From NCBI RefSeq assembly GCF_000143415.4, contig NW_003314418.1, forward strand, positions 5,194 through 69,193: 64,000 nucleotides of DNA, in the 5' to 3' direction. The DNA is from Selaginella moellendorffii. Its lineage: Eukaryota; Streptophyta; Lycopodiopsida; Selaginellales; Selaginellaceae. The notes under the pieces are model-generated. The model made no database searches and had not been told where the DNA came from. It worked only from the letters and a program-made list of their open reading frames with translations. Positions 22,694-33,984 of this stretch are shown piece after piece. Positions within the stretch are counted from its first letter, which is position 1. Every line of letters begins with the position of its first letter. A program made the position numbers and the translations under genes.

Positions 22694-23728
22694 ATGGCAT
22701 TGCTCTTCCCCAATTTCGTGATTTTTACAGACACCTCAGAGGATTGCTTGCTCTCCTGGGGAGCACTGCTCAAGAACTGCCGGGATCTGTCACAGGGGAC
22801 GCAAATCCACGCCCGCATTGCGCAGAGCGAGCACCGCCGCAACAAATACCTCGCGAATCTGCTCGTCCAGATGTATGGCAAATGCGGCAGCGTCGATGAC
22901 GCCCGTGCAATCTTCGAATCCATAGAGAATCATAAGCTCTTCTCCTCCAACATCATGATCCGGGCCTACGCACAGGCGAAAGATCTAAATCGAGCGCGCA
23001 GAACGTTCGATGGGATGCTCCGGCGAGATGCCTCGACGTGGAACTCGATCGTCACGGCATATGCCGACAACGGGGATCTTGATAAACCGCAAGAGGTTTT
23101 CGAATTGGCTCCAGAGAAGAACGAGATCTCTTGGAATGTGATGATCACGGTTTGCATCCGCAGTGGAAAGATAGCTTCTGCCAAGGATTTGTTTGATCGG
23201 ATGCCCGTGAAGACGATCGTTGCGCAGACTGCCCTCGTCACAGCATTTGCCAGGAAAGGCCATTTGGATGAAGCCGAGGCTTCGTTTGAGAACATAGAGG
23301 AGCGCGATGTAGAGTCATGGGCTTTTGGCTCTCGCTGTCTACAGACAACTCCAACCGAACAGCAAATGCAGGCTGGGCAGTCTTTTTCTCTTGAGTTGAT
23401 ACAAACGAAGACTTTCTGGCGACAGGCAACTGCATTTGAGGTGAAAAGGCTACTGATTGCCGGAAAGCAGAAAGAGGCTTTACGGGCTGCTCAAGACGGG
23501 CAACTTTGGGGATGTGCTCTTCTTATGGCCCGGCAGCTGGGAGAGAAGGTACCTTGTCTTGGAGCTTTGATGTATAGACCGTTAGTGATGGTCTTGTGGT
23601 TTTTAATAGTTCTACACCGACACTATAGCGGAGATGGCTCAACGTCAGTTTCAACCAGGGTTTCCCCTCCGAACTCTAACTCTTCTTTATGCTGGTCAAC
23701 ATGCCGGAGTGTTCGTAGGGAACACTAA
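22694..23728 (+). CDS. Chimeric frame: PPR amino part joined to SEC16 exon
   Basis: This 344-codon open frame starts with PPR motifs (LANLLVQMYGKCGSVDDARAI, ARRTFDGMLRRDASTWNSI, AKDLFDRMPVKTIVAQTAL, GHLDEAEASFENIEERDVESW). Near residue 215 it changes into the SEC16 central region (FEVKRLLIAGKQKEALRAA, LLMARQLGEK). The SEC16 part is more likely an exon beginning after the acceptor gcgacag at 23425, with a donor at 23549. Read unspliced, the frame runs into that intron and stops at 23728. A PPR gene truncated by fusion with a 5'-truncated SEC16 gene is the simplest reading; whether a fused transcript is made cannot be seen. Confidence 0.55.
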   Translation: MALLFPNFVIFTDTSEDCLLSWGALLKNCRDLSQGTQIHARIAQSEHRRNKYLANLLVQMYGKCGSVDDARAIFESIENHKLFSSNIMIRAYAQAKDLNRARRTFDGMLRRDASTWNSIVTAYADNGDLDKPQEVFELAPEKNEISWNVMITVCIRSGKIASAKDLFDRMPVKTIVAQTALVTAFARKGHLDEAEASFENIEERDVESWAFGSRCLQTTPTEQQMQAGQSFSLELIQTKTFWRQATAFEVKRLLIAGKQKEALRAAQDGQLWGCALLMARQLGEKVPCLGALMYRPLVMVLWFLIVLHRHYSGDGSTSVSTRVSPPNSNSSLCWSTCRSVRREH

Positions 23729-25883
23729 TTCGTCGAACGTAACAGCGCTTCAACCTCAACCGGTTCCAGCGTCCGCTGTAGATGGTGCAACACAGGTGAA
23801 ATACTTTTATCAAGCTACTCTCTTGCTTTAAGGAGTGCATGTTGACTTGCAGGACGCAGTAGAAGGAATGCTTGAAGAATGGCAGGAAAACCTGGCTATA
23901 ATGGCAGCTAACCGAACTAATGGGGACGAGAGAGTGATTATGCATCTTGGTGATTGTCTCTGGAGACATCGAGATGAGGTATATACATGGTCACACGTTG
24001 ATGTTTCTCATAGTTTTAACTTGCAGATATGTGGAGCCCATATTTGCTATCTTGTTGCAAATGCTAGTTTTGAGCCTTTCTCCCCTTCTGCCAGACTTTG
24101 TCTTATAGGTGCCGACCATTGTAAGTATCCACGCACGTACGCTAGTCCAGAAGCTATCCAGGTAAGCCGTGTTTGTCCTCAATAACAATTGTTAACCTTT
24201 TCTTCATCAGCGAATGGAAGTGTACGAATTTGCAAGAGTGACCGGCAATTCCCAGTTTATTTTACTTCCTTTTCAGCCATACAAGCTTATTTATGCGTCG
24301 ATGCTTGCTGAAGCTGGAAAGATAAACGAAGCTTTAAGGTTGGTAGTGATTTTTAACTGTATCCTTAAGGTTTCTCTTCAAAGGTATTGCCAAGCGGTGT
24401 TGAAAACATTGAAAACAGTGGGCCATGCAGCTGATGTGTGCAAAGAAGCGGCTGTACCCTTGGAAGAGCGTCTTTGTATTCACTCTCAGGTTTGTAATCG
24501 GACACACGGCTTTTATACTCACTTTCCTGTTATCCAGGGAGGCTCGACGTCAATTGTGCAACAGTTTTTTGGCAATATTGGTCTACACAAGATGACAGGC
24601 CCTTCTTCCCCGAAAGCTTCTGATATGCTGATATTAATAACTGTCCCGCAACAGCTTCTAGCAGAAGCAGTGTATCACTTGCCTTGTCGGCATCAATAGA
24701 ACCCATAAGTGATAATACGAGAAGATCCAACATGCCAGCGAGAAGCATTTCTGAGCCTGAGTTTAGGCCTGCACAGGTAACTCGACTTGCTCTTGTGTAC
24801 CTTCGATTAAGACTTGTATTCTTTCATCAGATCGTTAGTCCAGCGAAAGGAATGCCAAACAGAGGCGTCTTTACTTCTTTCGTGCAAAGAGCGATGGGCT
24901 TCATAAAAACACCTTCGAAGGAGGTTTGTAGAAGCTTTGGAAAGAGCGCTAGCTGATTGATGGTCGGTATGTGATGCAGGCAAAGCTTGGCGACAGCAAC
25001 AAGTTTAGATACGACGAGACACTGAAGCGCTGGCTTGAAGAACGAGCCAAGGCACAAGCGCCAGAGCTTCCGTTGGCTCCTCCTCCCACGGCAAACAAGC
25101 TCGTCTCACGCGTGGAGGAGAACGGCGCTCTTATTTCCATGTCTCCGGAGAGACCACCGCCAACTTCGGAAAGGCCGCAACCGGTTGTGAGTGGAATCCC
25201 ACCAATGCCTCCGAGCAGTAACCAGTACGCAGCTCGCGCACGTCAAAACGTTAGATCAAGGTACCGTTTTGGTCATTCGCAGCACTCCAATCTCACGAGG
25301 TTTTTGCAGATATGTCGATACATTCAACAAAGGTAGCGTAACACCATCCAAGACATCATCGGACTCTCCTCCACTGTTTGGCGTGGTGCCAAAGGCAAGC
25401 GCAAAGCCTTTGGCTCCAGCGAGATTTTTCGTGCCTGCGGCCGCTGCTGCCGCTGCTCCAGATATCAACAGCAACCATTCGGTGGATCCTTCCTCGGCAC
25501 CGGCCTTTGTCCCCGACACGGCATTCTCAAACGGGAATGGACCGTTTGCACCAGCAGCATTCGCTCAGCCGGTTGTACAGGATATGAGAAACGATCCGGG
25601 GCCAACGCCTGATCATCTATCGAGCGGCTCTTCGCCAGCAATGTTCTATTCGAATCACTATCCAGCAGCACCGTCGACCGTCTCGTTGCCGCCACCTGCA
25701 GCTCTGGAAGTTACTCCGCCAGTGATGGTCGAGCAGCAGCAGCAAAACCAACACCAGGAAAGTTCGATTCATCGGCACCTCAACAGTCCGGCACAGTGGG
25801 ATTCGAAGCTGCCAGTTTCTTCGGAGTGTTTGGAGACGACTTGCAAGAGGTGGAATTGTAAATCACACTCCACAAGTAAGTAG
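23426..25883 (+). pseudogene. SEC16: SEC16-like COPII scaffold gene, 5'-truncated and frameshifted
   Basis: SEC16 organises COPII coat assembly at ER exit sites. Ten exons follow plant SEC16 closely: 23426-23548, 23610-23795, 23853-23978, 24027-24161, 24211-24338, 24384-24489, 24538-24776, 24831-24923, 24980-25260, 25310-25883. All introns are GT-AG and 45-61 bp. Diagnostic stretches are FYTDTIAEMA, NLAIMAANRT, HLGDCLWRH, YPRTYASPEAIQ, NSQFILLPFQPYKLIYASM, YCQAVLKTLK, GMPNRGVF, KFRYDETLKRW and YVDTFNKG. The amino-terminal half of SEC16 is missing. Compared with the copy at 52046-53552, one base is missing near 24620, and four near 25778, which replaces the conserved DDLQEVEL-type end. Confidence 0.88.
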
Positions 25884-26335
25884 TAGTGACTGTTGCTGGG
25901 TGGATTTTGGTAGAGCAGTGTAGCGAAGTAGTAGTCGTGGAAGGAGGAATTTTTTTTGGCTGGGGTGATTCTTTGGAGCCACGAGCGAAGCGAGGAAGCA
26001 AGATAAATAAAATGGATCAAACAATATAATTCAGGAATTAAATTCTATAAAACAATAAAATTTAAAATGAAAACGGTAAAATATAACATAGAATATAAAT
26101 AGAATAAAATAGAGTAATAAACTACAACATATGCAACATATACTCTTCAATAATAAATTTCAAGCCATGATTCTCATTATATAATCTTGTAAACAAAATT
26201 TTGATAAATACTAAAAAATTCTAGTTATCTCATTTTTTGAAAAAACTTTTTATGGAGTTTCTTCTTGAACTATATGACAACATTAAATATCTGTACTACA
26301 TTATTTAACAATCCTGCCTAAATTCAAACAAAACT
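25884..26335. other. AT-rich stretch without a gene
   Basis: After the SEC16 end the first 115 bases still match block 3 (53555-53680). The rest is A/T-rich and shows nothing coding. Confidence 0.6.
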
Positions 26336-27062
26336 GATACAAGCTATTAGTATCATAACACTACCCTTGCATTTCAAATTCTTTGTCAAGCTTGCATTTT
26401 AAATTTTCCCCCTCTTAGCCTTATGCTTTTTTCTTAGGTTTTATTATTTAGGTTCTCTAGGGTTCACCACTACTGGTTCATGGATCACATCTTAGGAGGC
26501 ATTTTTCCTTCCTCTCTAGCACATCCTAAGCATATATCTCTCCCACACTGTTTTGGTTTGTTTATAGCCATGGTAAGTTTTTCTTTCCTCAAAACATATG
26601 GTTTCCATTATTATAAAGAATATACATTCGTATTTTAGTATTGCTTGGTGTGCGACTATATGATAGTGTAGTGTATTTACAAGAGAGTCATCCCATACTT
26701 GTTTATAGGCATGAGAGCACATGCCTAGAAATCTCAAAACAAAAGAACAAAGATTTACAAGAGAGAGTCATCCAAAACTGGTCTATAGGTGTACAAGTGC
26801 ACGCCAAGAAATCTCAAGTTTCTTTGGAGAAACTCAAATTTGAGTTTGGCTAGGCATGAGCCCACACGCTAGCTTAAAAAAACAAAAGACCATGAGATAG
26901 AGAGTGTTGGAAATCCTTACATTTTTGAAGAATGAGTGTGAGACCATGCTTGTTCAAAGTTAAGTAACCCCCATTTCTCTGGTCATTTTACAAACTTGCA
27001 CTTACCAATTTGTTTCTCTCTTAATTTGACTTTGGTTTATTGTGAGCTCATATTCTTTCATC
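26336..27062 (-). repeat. Inverted repeat copy b (partner 1-722)
   Basis: Reverse complement of 1-722, with the same TGATACTAATAGCTT end at its left border and a few substitutions. It closes the block-1 region; the copies at both ends point in opposite directions. Confidence 0.7.
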
Positions 27063-28880
27063 AATACATTAAATTGGGTCTTTAGCATGCAAGTGCATGC
27101 TAGAAATTCTTTGACTTTGTGTGTGCCTATTTTATGCATTTTTAATTATTTTCACTATATATTTTCATTTTTTCTTTTCTCATATTCACAAAAGGAGCTT
27201 TGTTTTTTAATTTCCTATTTTCTTGTCTTTTTTTTGTACTTTTTCCTTCTATTTGTGTTTTGATATTTGTACTTTTCTTTGTTTTCTCAAGTTGTTAAAG
27301 GAGATGTAATAGAGACTGTTTGGGATAATGGAGAATCAATTGCAAAGGGAAGAATAAAATCTTTAGATGCTACTTGCATTTATCACTATGTTTCTTTAAG
27401 AGTTAGATGTGTTTTGCTTTGCATTATTAAGATGTTACCTTGAATTACTCCGGATGTTAGTGGGTTTTCTATATAAAAGCAGAATCAATTGATGTTTCTA
27501 ATAGAGATATTTCCTACCAAAATCTCTTAGGGAAATACAATTGGAACATAGAGGAATAATGATAAAGATGTTATTCCACAGAAGATAGAGAGTAAAAATA
27601 TTTCCAAAGGCAAGAATATCCTTAATTCTGGTTATTCTTCTATAGATATAAATGCTTGTAGTATATGGTATAAAGATCTTGTGAAGATAGTGCATGCTAT
27701 ACATGTAGTTGTGGCTGAGGGACTAGTTAAGGTACGATTATATTGGAATCTCAATCTCTTCTTTTGTTGATGTTTCAAGTAAGTTGGAAATAGGTAGTTT
27801 AGTTCAATGGAAATTATCCCAAACTCTTTTTGGTAATAGTATACCATCTACCATACTAATAAGCACTTGCATTTTTTCTTCACATTATTGAAAACGAAAA
27901 TATACATTTATCAGATGAGCTATTAAGAAGCAACCAAACAAATAGAAATCAAATACTAAGGATTTAACAAGTGGAGGTCCCTTGGGGATGATGGGGAATA
28001 AAAATAACAATTAATCAAAGCATGGACAACGATTGAAGATAAAAAAATACAAAAATCAAGAATCTAGAAACCTGTATCAACAACAATCTTGGGGACAACA
28101 ACATTTAGAATACAACCACTACTCAACTCTGACTTTTTGAACATCACTATCAACTGGAGAACGTAGACGCTTATAGTGAGGACGCACACAACTTTATACA
28201 ACACAATTAGAGGTAGGCCACGATTACTTTATAATAATTTAACACAACAAAGACTCGTAAAAAGAGTAGCCATAGTATGCACTCTTATGATCCCAAAGTT
28301 GGCGAGCAACAACCTTGTTGAAGACTAATCAACTTTACCGAGCTGAGTATAATGTAGCAACATAAATACCAATACATAAATTGTGTTAGTTTACACCACA
28401 TGATTTTACAACTACACAGCATTTCTTCGAGAAGAACTTAACAAACCAAAGACAATAACAACAAAACCATAAAAGCAAATTTAAGAAAATGATAACTCAA
28501 GAAAACTCTAACACAACATCGAATGTACAAACACAACCTTGATCCACTCAAGAAACAAGAGCAAGATCAGATACAAAAAATACGAGAAAAGAAGAAACAA
28601 CTCCATCAAGAATTAGAAGTAGACAAACAATAGAAGACTCAAGCTTAAATCAAAATCCTTAAGACTATATTCAAGACTTTCAACAAAACGACCCAAGCTA
28701 CACCAGTTGGCAAACCAAACAACATTAACACAACCAATGTCAAGGAAGACACAATCAACCAAAATTTAGACTTAGATCAAGATTGACCACCACTCGAAAC
28801 TCTCGATTACAAAGATTACAACACTGACAACTTTCAGTCTTATCCAGCTTCTCCAGAAACTGAACCATCACCAACAATAG
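27063..28880. other. Low-complexity T-rich then A-rich region upstream of gypsy E
   Basis: 27063-27300 is T-rich on the plus strand, and 27900-28880 is strongly A/C-rich like the element that follows. It may include the 5' LTR and leader of gypsy E, but I could not find the LTR ends. No coding domain is seen. Confidence 0.4.
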
Positions 28881-29759
28881 AAAGATGGCACTCATAAACC
28901 CAACAACACCCTATGGCATCATGATTATATATTTAATCTTCACTAGTAGCAAAATTGAAGATGTAGAAAGACATTTCCAGCAATTCAACCAAATTATATA
29001 AGTCAATCAGCAAGAAGACAACAAAGAACTTCTATTCCCTTTCACACTTAAAAGAAAAGCATTAGAATGGTATTATAATCTTGATGAAAAACTTAAGTTT
29101 CAGAAAAAAGTTAAATGATTCAAAGAGAAGTACCAACCCAGTGGCACAACAGTTGAATACCTAAAACATCTCAAGAGCATCAAACAAAGCAGTAAAGAAG
29201 ATATCGAAGACTATACCCGAAGATTCAAATATCACGTAAAGTGCTACAAAGATATACTCATTAAACAAAGTAAGTATATTTGGTATGTACAGGGATTGAA
29301 ATAGATATACCAGCAAATGGTTGCTCTCCCAAGTACGGAAGAAGATCTAGATGTCAAGACCTCTATTGACAATATTTCCAAGAAAATCAAGAACCTCGAA
29401 AAATAGCTCTAAAAATTTTTAAGAGTAGAAACAACAAGAACAAATAACTCTTCTGATGATAAAGAAGAATACAAACTTGAAGTCATGAAGAAAGACAAAA
29501 ATCAAGAACTTACCAAAATACTCAAGAAAGTTACAATCAAAAACAAACTTAAAAAAAGAGTATGGTATACGAAATGTAAGAACAAAGGATATATCATAAC
29601 AGAGTGTAAACTACTAAATCCTAAGTGTTAGATTTGTGAAAAAGAAGTATATATAGCAAAGATCTGTCAATACAAAAGATTAACTAAAGTCACATGAGTC
29701 GAGAATATAACTTGAACTCCTACACCAAGTAGAAGACATTACAATCAACCCAGATAAGA

Positions 29760-30310
29760 ACTATAGCAGTGGTGCTTTGTTGCCATTCATGCCTTGAGAT
29801 TCTTACATTTTGTCTTAGAGTTCTTGTTCTTTGACTTTTCCTCAAGGTCATCTTCAGAAGTGTAGTGTTTTTTTTTTACTTCAAGTTAGAGCTCTTACCT
29901 CAGGTTCATCTTTAAAGTGTTCATCTTCAATTTAGTCGATGTTGACATTTTTTGTTGTTAGAGGAGGTCTTCGATGTTGCTGATCTTGCTAAGGAGGTCG
30001 ATTACCTTGATTTTGTGGTTGTTGGTATTGGGGTCAAATTTCTTGAGTTTGAGGTTATTATTGATAGTTGTTGCGAGGAAATATTCTAGGTGGTGGATCA
30101 TATTGTTGATTTTGCTGTTGATAGTTTAGTTATTGCAGAGGTGGTCTTCATTGTCACTTGTTGTGGTACTGTTGTTGATAGTTATTTTGCCAGGGTGGTG
30201 GTCTCCATTGTTGGTTGTCTCGATAAGGCTGCTGATAAACCTGTTGGTATGGTCGTTGATACTGATTGTCTTGGTTGCCATTGTTGTATTGTCGATGGTA
30301 TCTAAGGTTA
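29760..30310 (-). other. Inverted Q/N/P-rich gag-pol linker segment inside gypsy E
   Basis: The plus strand switches abruptly from A-rich to T/G-rich near 29760 and back near 30310. On the minus strand the segment reads as one frame rich in Gln, Asn, Pro and Tyr (YQRPYQQVYQQPYRDNQQW, PPPWQNNYQQQ) followed by an acidic/basic tail. That composition suits a gag linker and matches the codon bias of the element's own sense strand, so the segment appears flipped. Confidence 0.65.
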
Positions 30311-31575
30311 AGATTATATGTTAAGATTAAAGAGCTAGTCAACACAATTTAACAAACCCTTCAACAACAATAACCTAAAGTTGAAGATGATCAGGAAATT
30401 GTGACTAAAACTCTGTCAAGAAAAGAGGAACAACCAAAGCCTATCACCAACATTCTTCAACGAAGTATCACACTCACCCTTTTAGAACTTTCACAGGTGG
30501 CTTCGTACTTGAGAAAACAATTTCTCAAGATATGTCAAGCTTCTCCATAAAAAAACTTCAGCTCAAGTCAAGAAAAAAACTAACAACTCATCCCATAAGG
30601 CAAACATCCAATCTAGCGACTATGATGAAGATGTACCATGCATCCCAATCACGATAGGAAAGAACAAAGTAATATAAGTAATCATAAACGGTAGAGCAAA
30701 TGTCAACATTATTGAGTATTCAATCTGCAAAGCGATGGGACTTCGACCAATCCACTCTACACCCTTCAGTGTCAAGATGGCCGACAATCGGAGTGTACAA
30801 CCATCAGGAATCGTGCACAACATTTCTATCAAGATTAAAGATCAAAAATTTAAGGTAACTTTCATCGTACTTAAAATGGCGAAAGACAAAAGCTGCTACA
30901 AAGTACTACTCAAATGAACTTGGCTCAAGACAATAGACATTATCACATATTGGAGGAACAATACCATCACCCTTGGAGGACATAAAGATGCTCCACAACT
31001 ATTTACCAGTATTGTAAAGAAGATTGCAAAGAAATTTTAACTAACCACAATCAAACAATATGACTAGAATGAAGGACTCGACAGCTATGAAGAAGCTCAA
31101 ATTCTCAAGGCATACCCCAAATTAAAAATACTAATCTAAGTCGATCTCAACTGAATTATCCTGAAGAAAACAAGCAATCAAGATCCTCAACTTCAAAATA
31201 AAGATTTTCAATACCAAGATTTAAAAAAAACAAGACAACACCAGCACACATGAAAGAACAATGAGAACATTCAAGCATCAAACTTGAATAGTTTAAACCA
31301 ACATATCAACAAATTCCACTCGAAGAACAACCAGGTCTATGACAAAAAGGATCACAACTTACACCAATACTCAACCTTGAAGAACCAACTCAAGAAACTA
31401 ACCTTGGAACACCTGAAGAACCAAAAAAAATTCACATTGCCCAAGAGCTTGATGAAGATTTTAAAGCAAAAGCAACCCAACTACTTGGCACTTATCAAGA
31501 TGTTTTCACCTGGTCCTAGACCAACTTACAAGGAATTCCACCTGAACTACACATCAGATTGAACTTCAATCACAA

Positions 31576-33850
31576 ATGGTACCAACAAAGCAATCAGCCT
31601 ACCGAATGAATCCAAACATACAAACCAAAGTCAAGGAAGAGCTTGACAAACTCGAAAATGTTAGATTCATCTTCCCAATTCAAAATCTAAAATGGTTATC
31701 ACCACTAGTCATTGTCCCCAAGAAGAACAACAAACTTAGGATTTGTGTCAAATATAAGAAGCTCAATGATACAACTCAAAAGGACATCTTTTCAATTCCA
31801 TTTTTTGATGAAATTCTTGATGCAGTTGCAAGATATGAGATGTACTCCTTTCTCAACGGCTTCAGTAGACACAATCAAGTACACATTGTGCCTGAAGATC
31901 AACACAAGACAGCTTTCATCAATCCATGGGGAGCATATGCCTACCTTCGCATGCCTTTCAGTCTCTCCAATGCACCATTCATGTTTCAATAAATCATCAT
32001 TGACACTTTTCAAGAACACCTCACCGAATTTATGTGAGTATTTATGGATGACTTCAGTGTCTTTAGCAATAAAGAAGATCATCTCCAATGCTTAAAGAAA
32101 TGCTTCATCAAATGCCATGAACACAAGATCATATTGAACCCTAACAAGTGTATTTTCTTTGTCAAATCAGGAATTCTACTCGAACATGTAGTTTCCAATG
32201 AAGGAATCCTTATCGACAAGGACAAAACCCTCACAATCACCAACATACAACATCCATTCGATATTTCAAGCCTTTGATCATTCCTCGGTAAGATGGGATA
32301 CCATTGAAGATTCATCAAAGACTACGCCAAGATTGCAAAACCTATCACTGAACTCCTCAAGAAAAATCAAGTTTACAACTAGACTCAAGATTGTTAAAAT
32401 GCCTTCATCAACCTCAAGAATTCCCTCACCCAAGCTCCAATATTTGCTCAACCAAATTGGAACAAAGACTTCAACATCCAAGTTAACACCTTCAACTATG
32501 CCCTCAGAGCGATCTTTTTGCAACAACAAGAAGATCATAGAGATTGACCAACCTACTACCTACTATGCAAGTCGAAGACTCAACTCAGTTGAAATGAACT
32601 ACACTACAACTGAAAAAAAAACTCTAGCAATGATCTACGCACTCCAGAAGTTTTGATACTACTTACTCGGTAACTTCCTCCACTTTCTCAACAAAACAAT
32701 TCTCACTAGCAAAATTGCACAATGGTTCTTACTACTTCAAGAATACAACTTTTAGATCATCTACAAGCCTAGAAGAGAACATGAACACCTAAACCACATT
32801 ACAATTGATGAACAATCGAAACACAACATGGACAACTTTCCTGAATCCAATATCCTTTGAATCCACACATCACCAACCTAGATGGACAACATCTACTACT
32901 ACCTTACAATAGCAAGAATACCAAGTTGATATTCAACCTCCAACAAGCGCAAGCAATTTGTCTTGAGGACAAGACCATATTCAATCGTGGGAAGAAAACT
33001 GTACAAACAAGGAAGAGACAACATTTTACAAAGATGTGCAAACCCAAAAGAAACACAAGATCTATTTTAAGAAGTCTATTGTGGACAAGTAGGAAAACAT
33101 TTTGCTGAAGCAATCACAACTCGAAAAATTTTACAAGCAAGACTTTGGTGGCCAACACTTTGGCACAACTAAGCCAAGTTCTGTAAAAAATGTGACATTT
33201 ATCAATGAACCAAGTATGCACTAAAGAAATAAACTCAAGAACTTCATCAAAAAACTCCACTTAAACCTTTTCAATAATGAAGACTTGACTTTGTTGGTCC
33301 ACCTATGACAAGCTCCAAGCAAAACTAATACATTCTAATTGCAATAGACTATATGACAAAATGGGCTAAAGCTCAACCAATAAAGACTGCTATAACAAAG
33401 AACATAACAAAGTTCATTTATGAAAACATCATCACAAAATATGGCTTACCTTGAGAACTCGTCACTGATCAAGGAACACACTTCATCAATGAAACCATCA
33501 AGATTCTAACTCAAGAATTCACTATCTAGCACAAGGCTTTAACACCGTACTACCCTTAAGGTAACAGTCAAGTAGAGTCTACAAACAAGATACTCATAAA
33601 CATCCTCATGAAAATCGTGAGAATAAATCAGAAAGACTGGGACAATCACATCTATGATGCCCTATAGTCATATCGAACTGCATATAAAGTTTCAACAAAT
33701 TCGACACCATTCAAGCTCACCTACGGCCTTGAAGCTTTGACACCACTTGAGTACATCGTTCCATCATTACGAATGGCAAAACAATACAAAATCAACCAAG
33801 AAGAATTGATCAAAATAAGACTAACCATGCTAGAACAACTTATTGCTAAC
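31576..33850 (+). pseudogene. pol of gypsy E (RT, RNase H, integrase)
   Basis: RT shows LSPLVIVPKKNNKLRICVKYK, DQHKTAFINPWGAYAYLRMPF, SLSNAPFMF and, at 32041-32058, FMDDFSVFS with its catalytic DD. RNase H keeps YYASRRLNSVEMNYTTTEK. Integrase keeps IAIDYMTKWAKAQPI, GLP-ELVTDQGTHFINETI, HKALTPYYP-GNSQVES and YRTAYKVSTNSTPFKLTYG. At least ten in-frame stops interrupt it. Confidence 0.8.
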
Positions 33851-33984
33851 TGAGATCCTTTGACTATCTCATTTTGAAGCTTTGGAATGCTCAAGGAGTT
33901 TTTTCTAACTCAGCAAAGATGTTGCTTCATATGCCAAGGCTAACTATTATCAAATAGTTCTTTTGATAGAGTTATGCAATCTCA

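Larger units (their letters stand above)
28881..33850 (+). mobile_element. Degenerate A-rich Ty3/gypsy retrotransposon E
   Basis: Plus-strand order: gag (28890-29700; KRKALEWYYNL, FKEKYQPSGTTVEYL, a damaged C-x2-C knuckle near 29575), a linker segment that is inverted (29760-30310), protease (30680-30920), RT (31576-32280), RNase H (32400-32800) and integrase (33080-33850). Stops are frequent, and many look like TGG to TAG/TGA or CAA to TAA changes. The element is a different lineage from A, C and D, with A-rich codons. The 3' part ends near 33850 against unrelated DNA; no LTR pair was identified. Confidence 0.8.

Noticed and set aside
30090-30324. Hydrophobic Val/Ile-rich plus-strand frames as a membrane protein
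   Set aside because: They are the complement of the Q/N-rich linker frame; the apparent membrane character comes from CAA/AAC codons read antisense as TTG/GTT.
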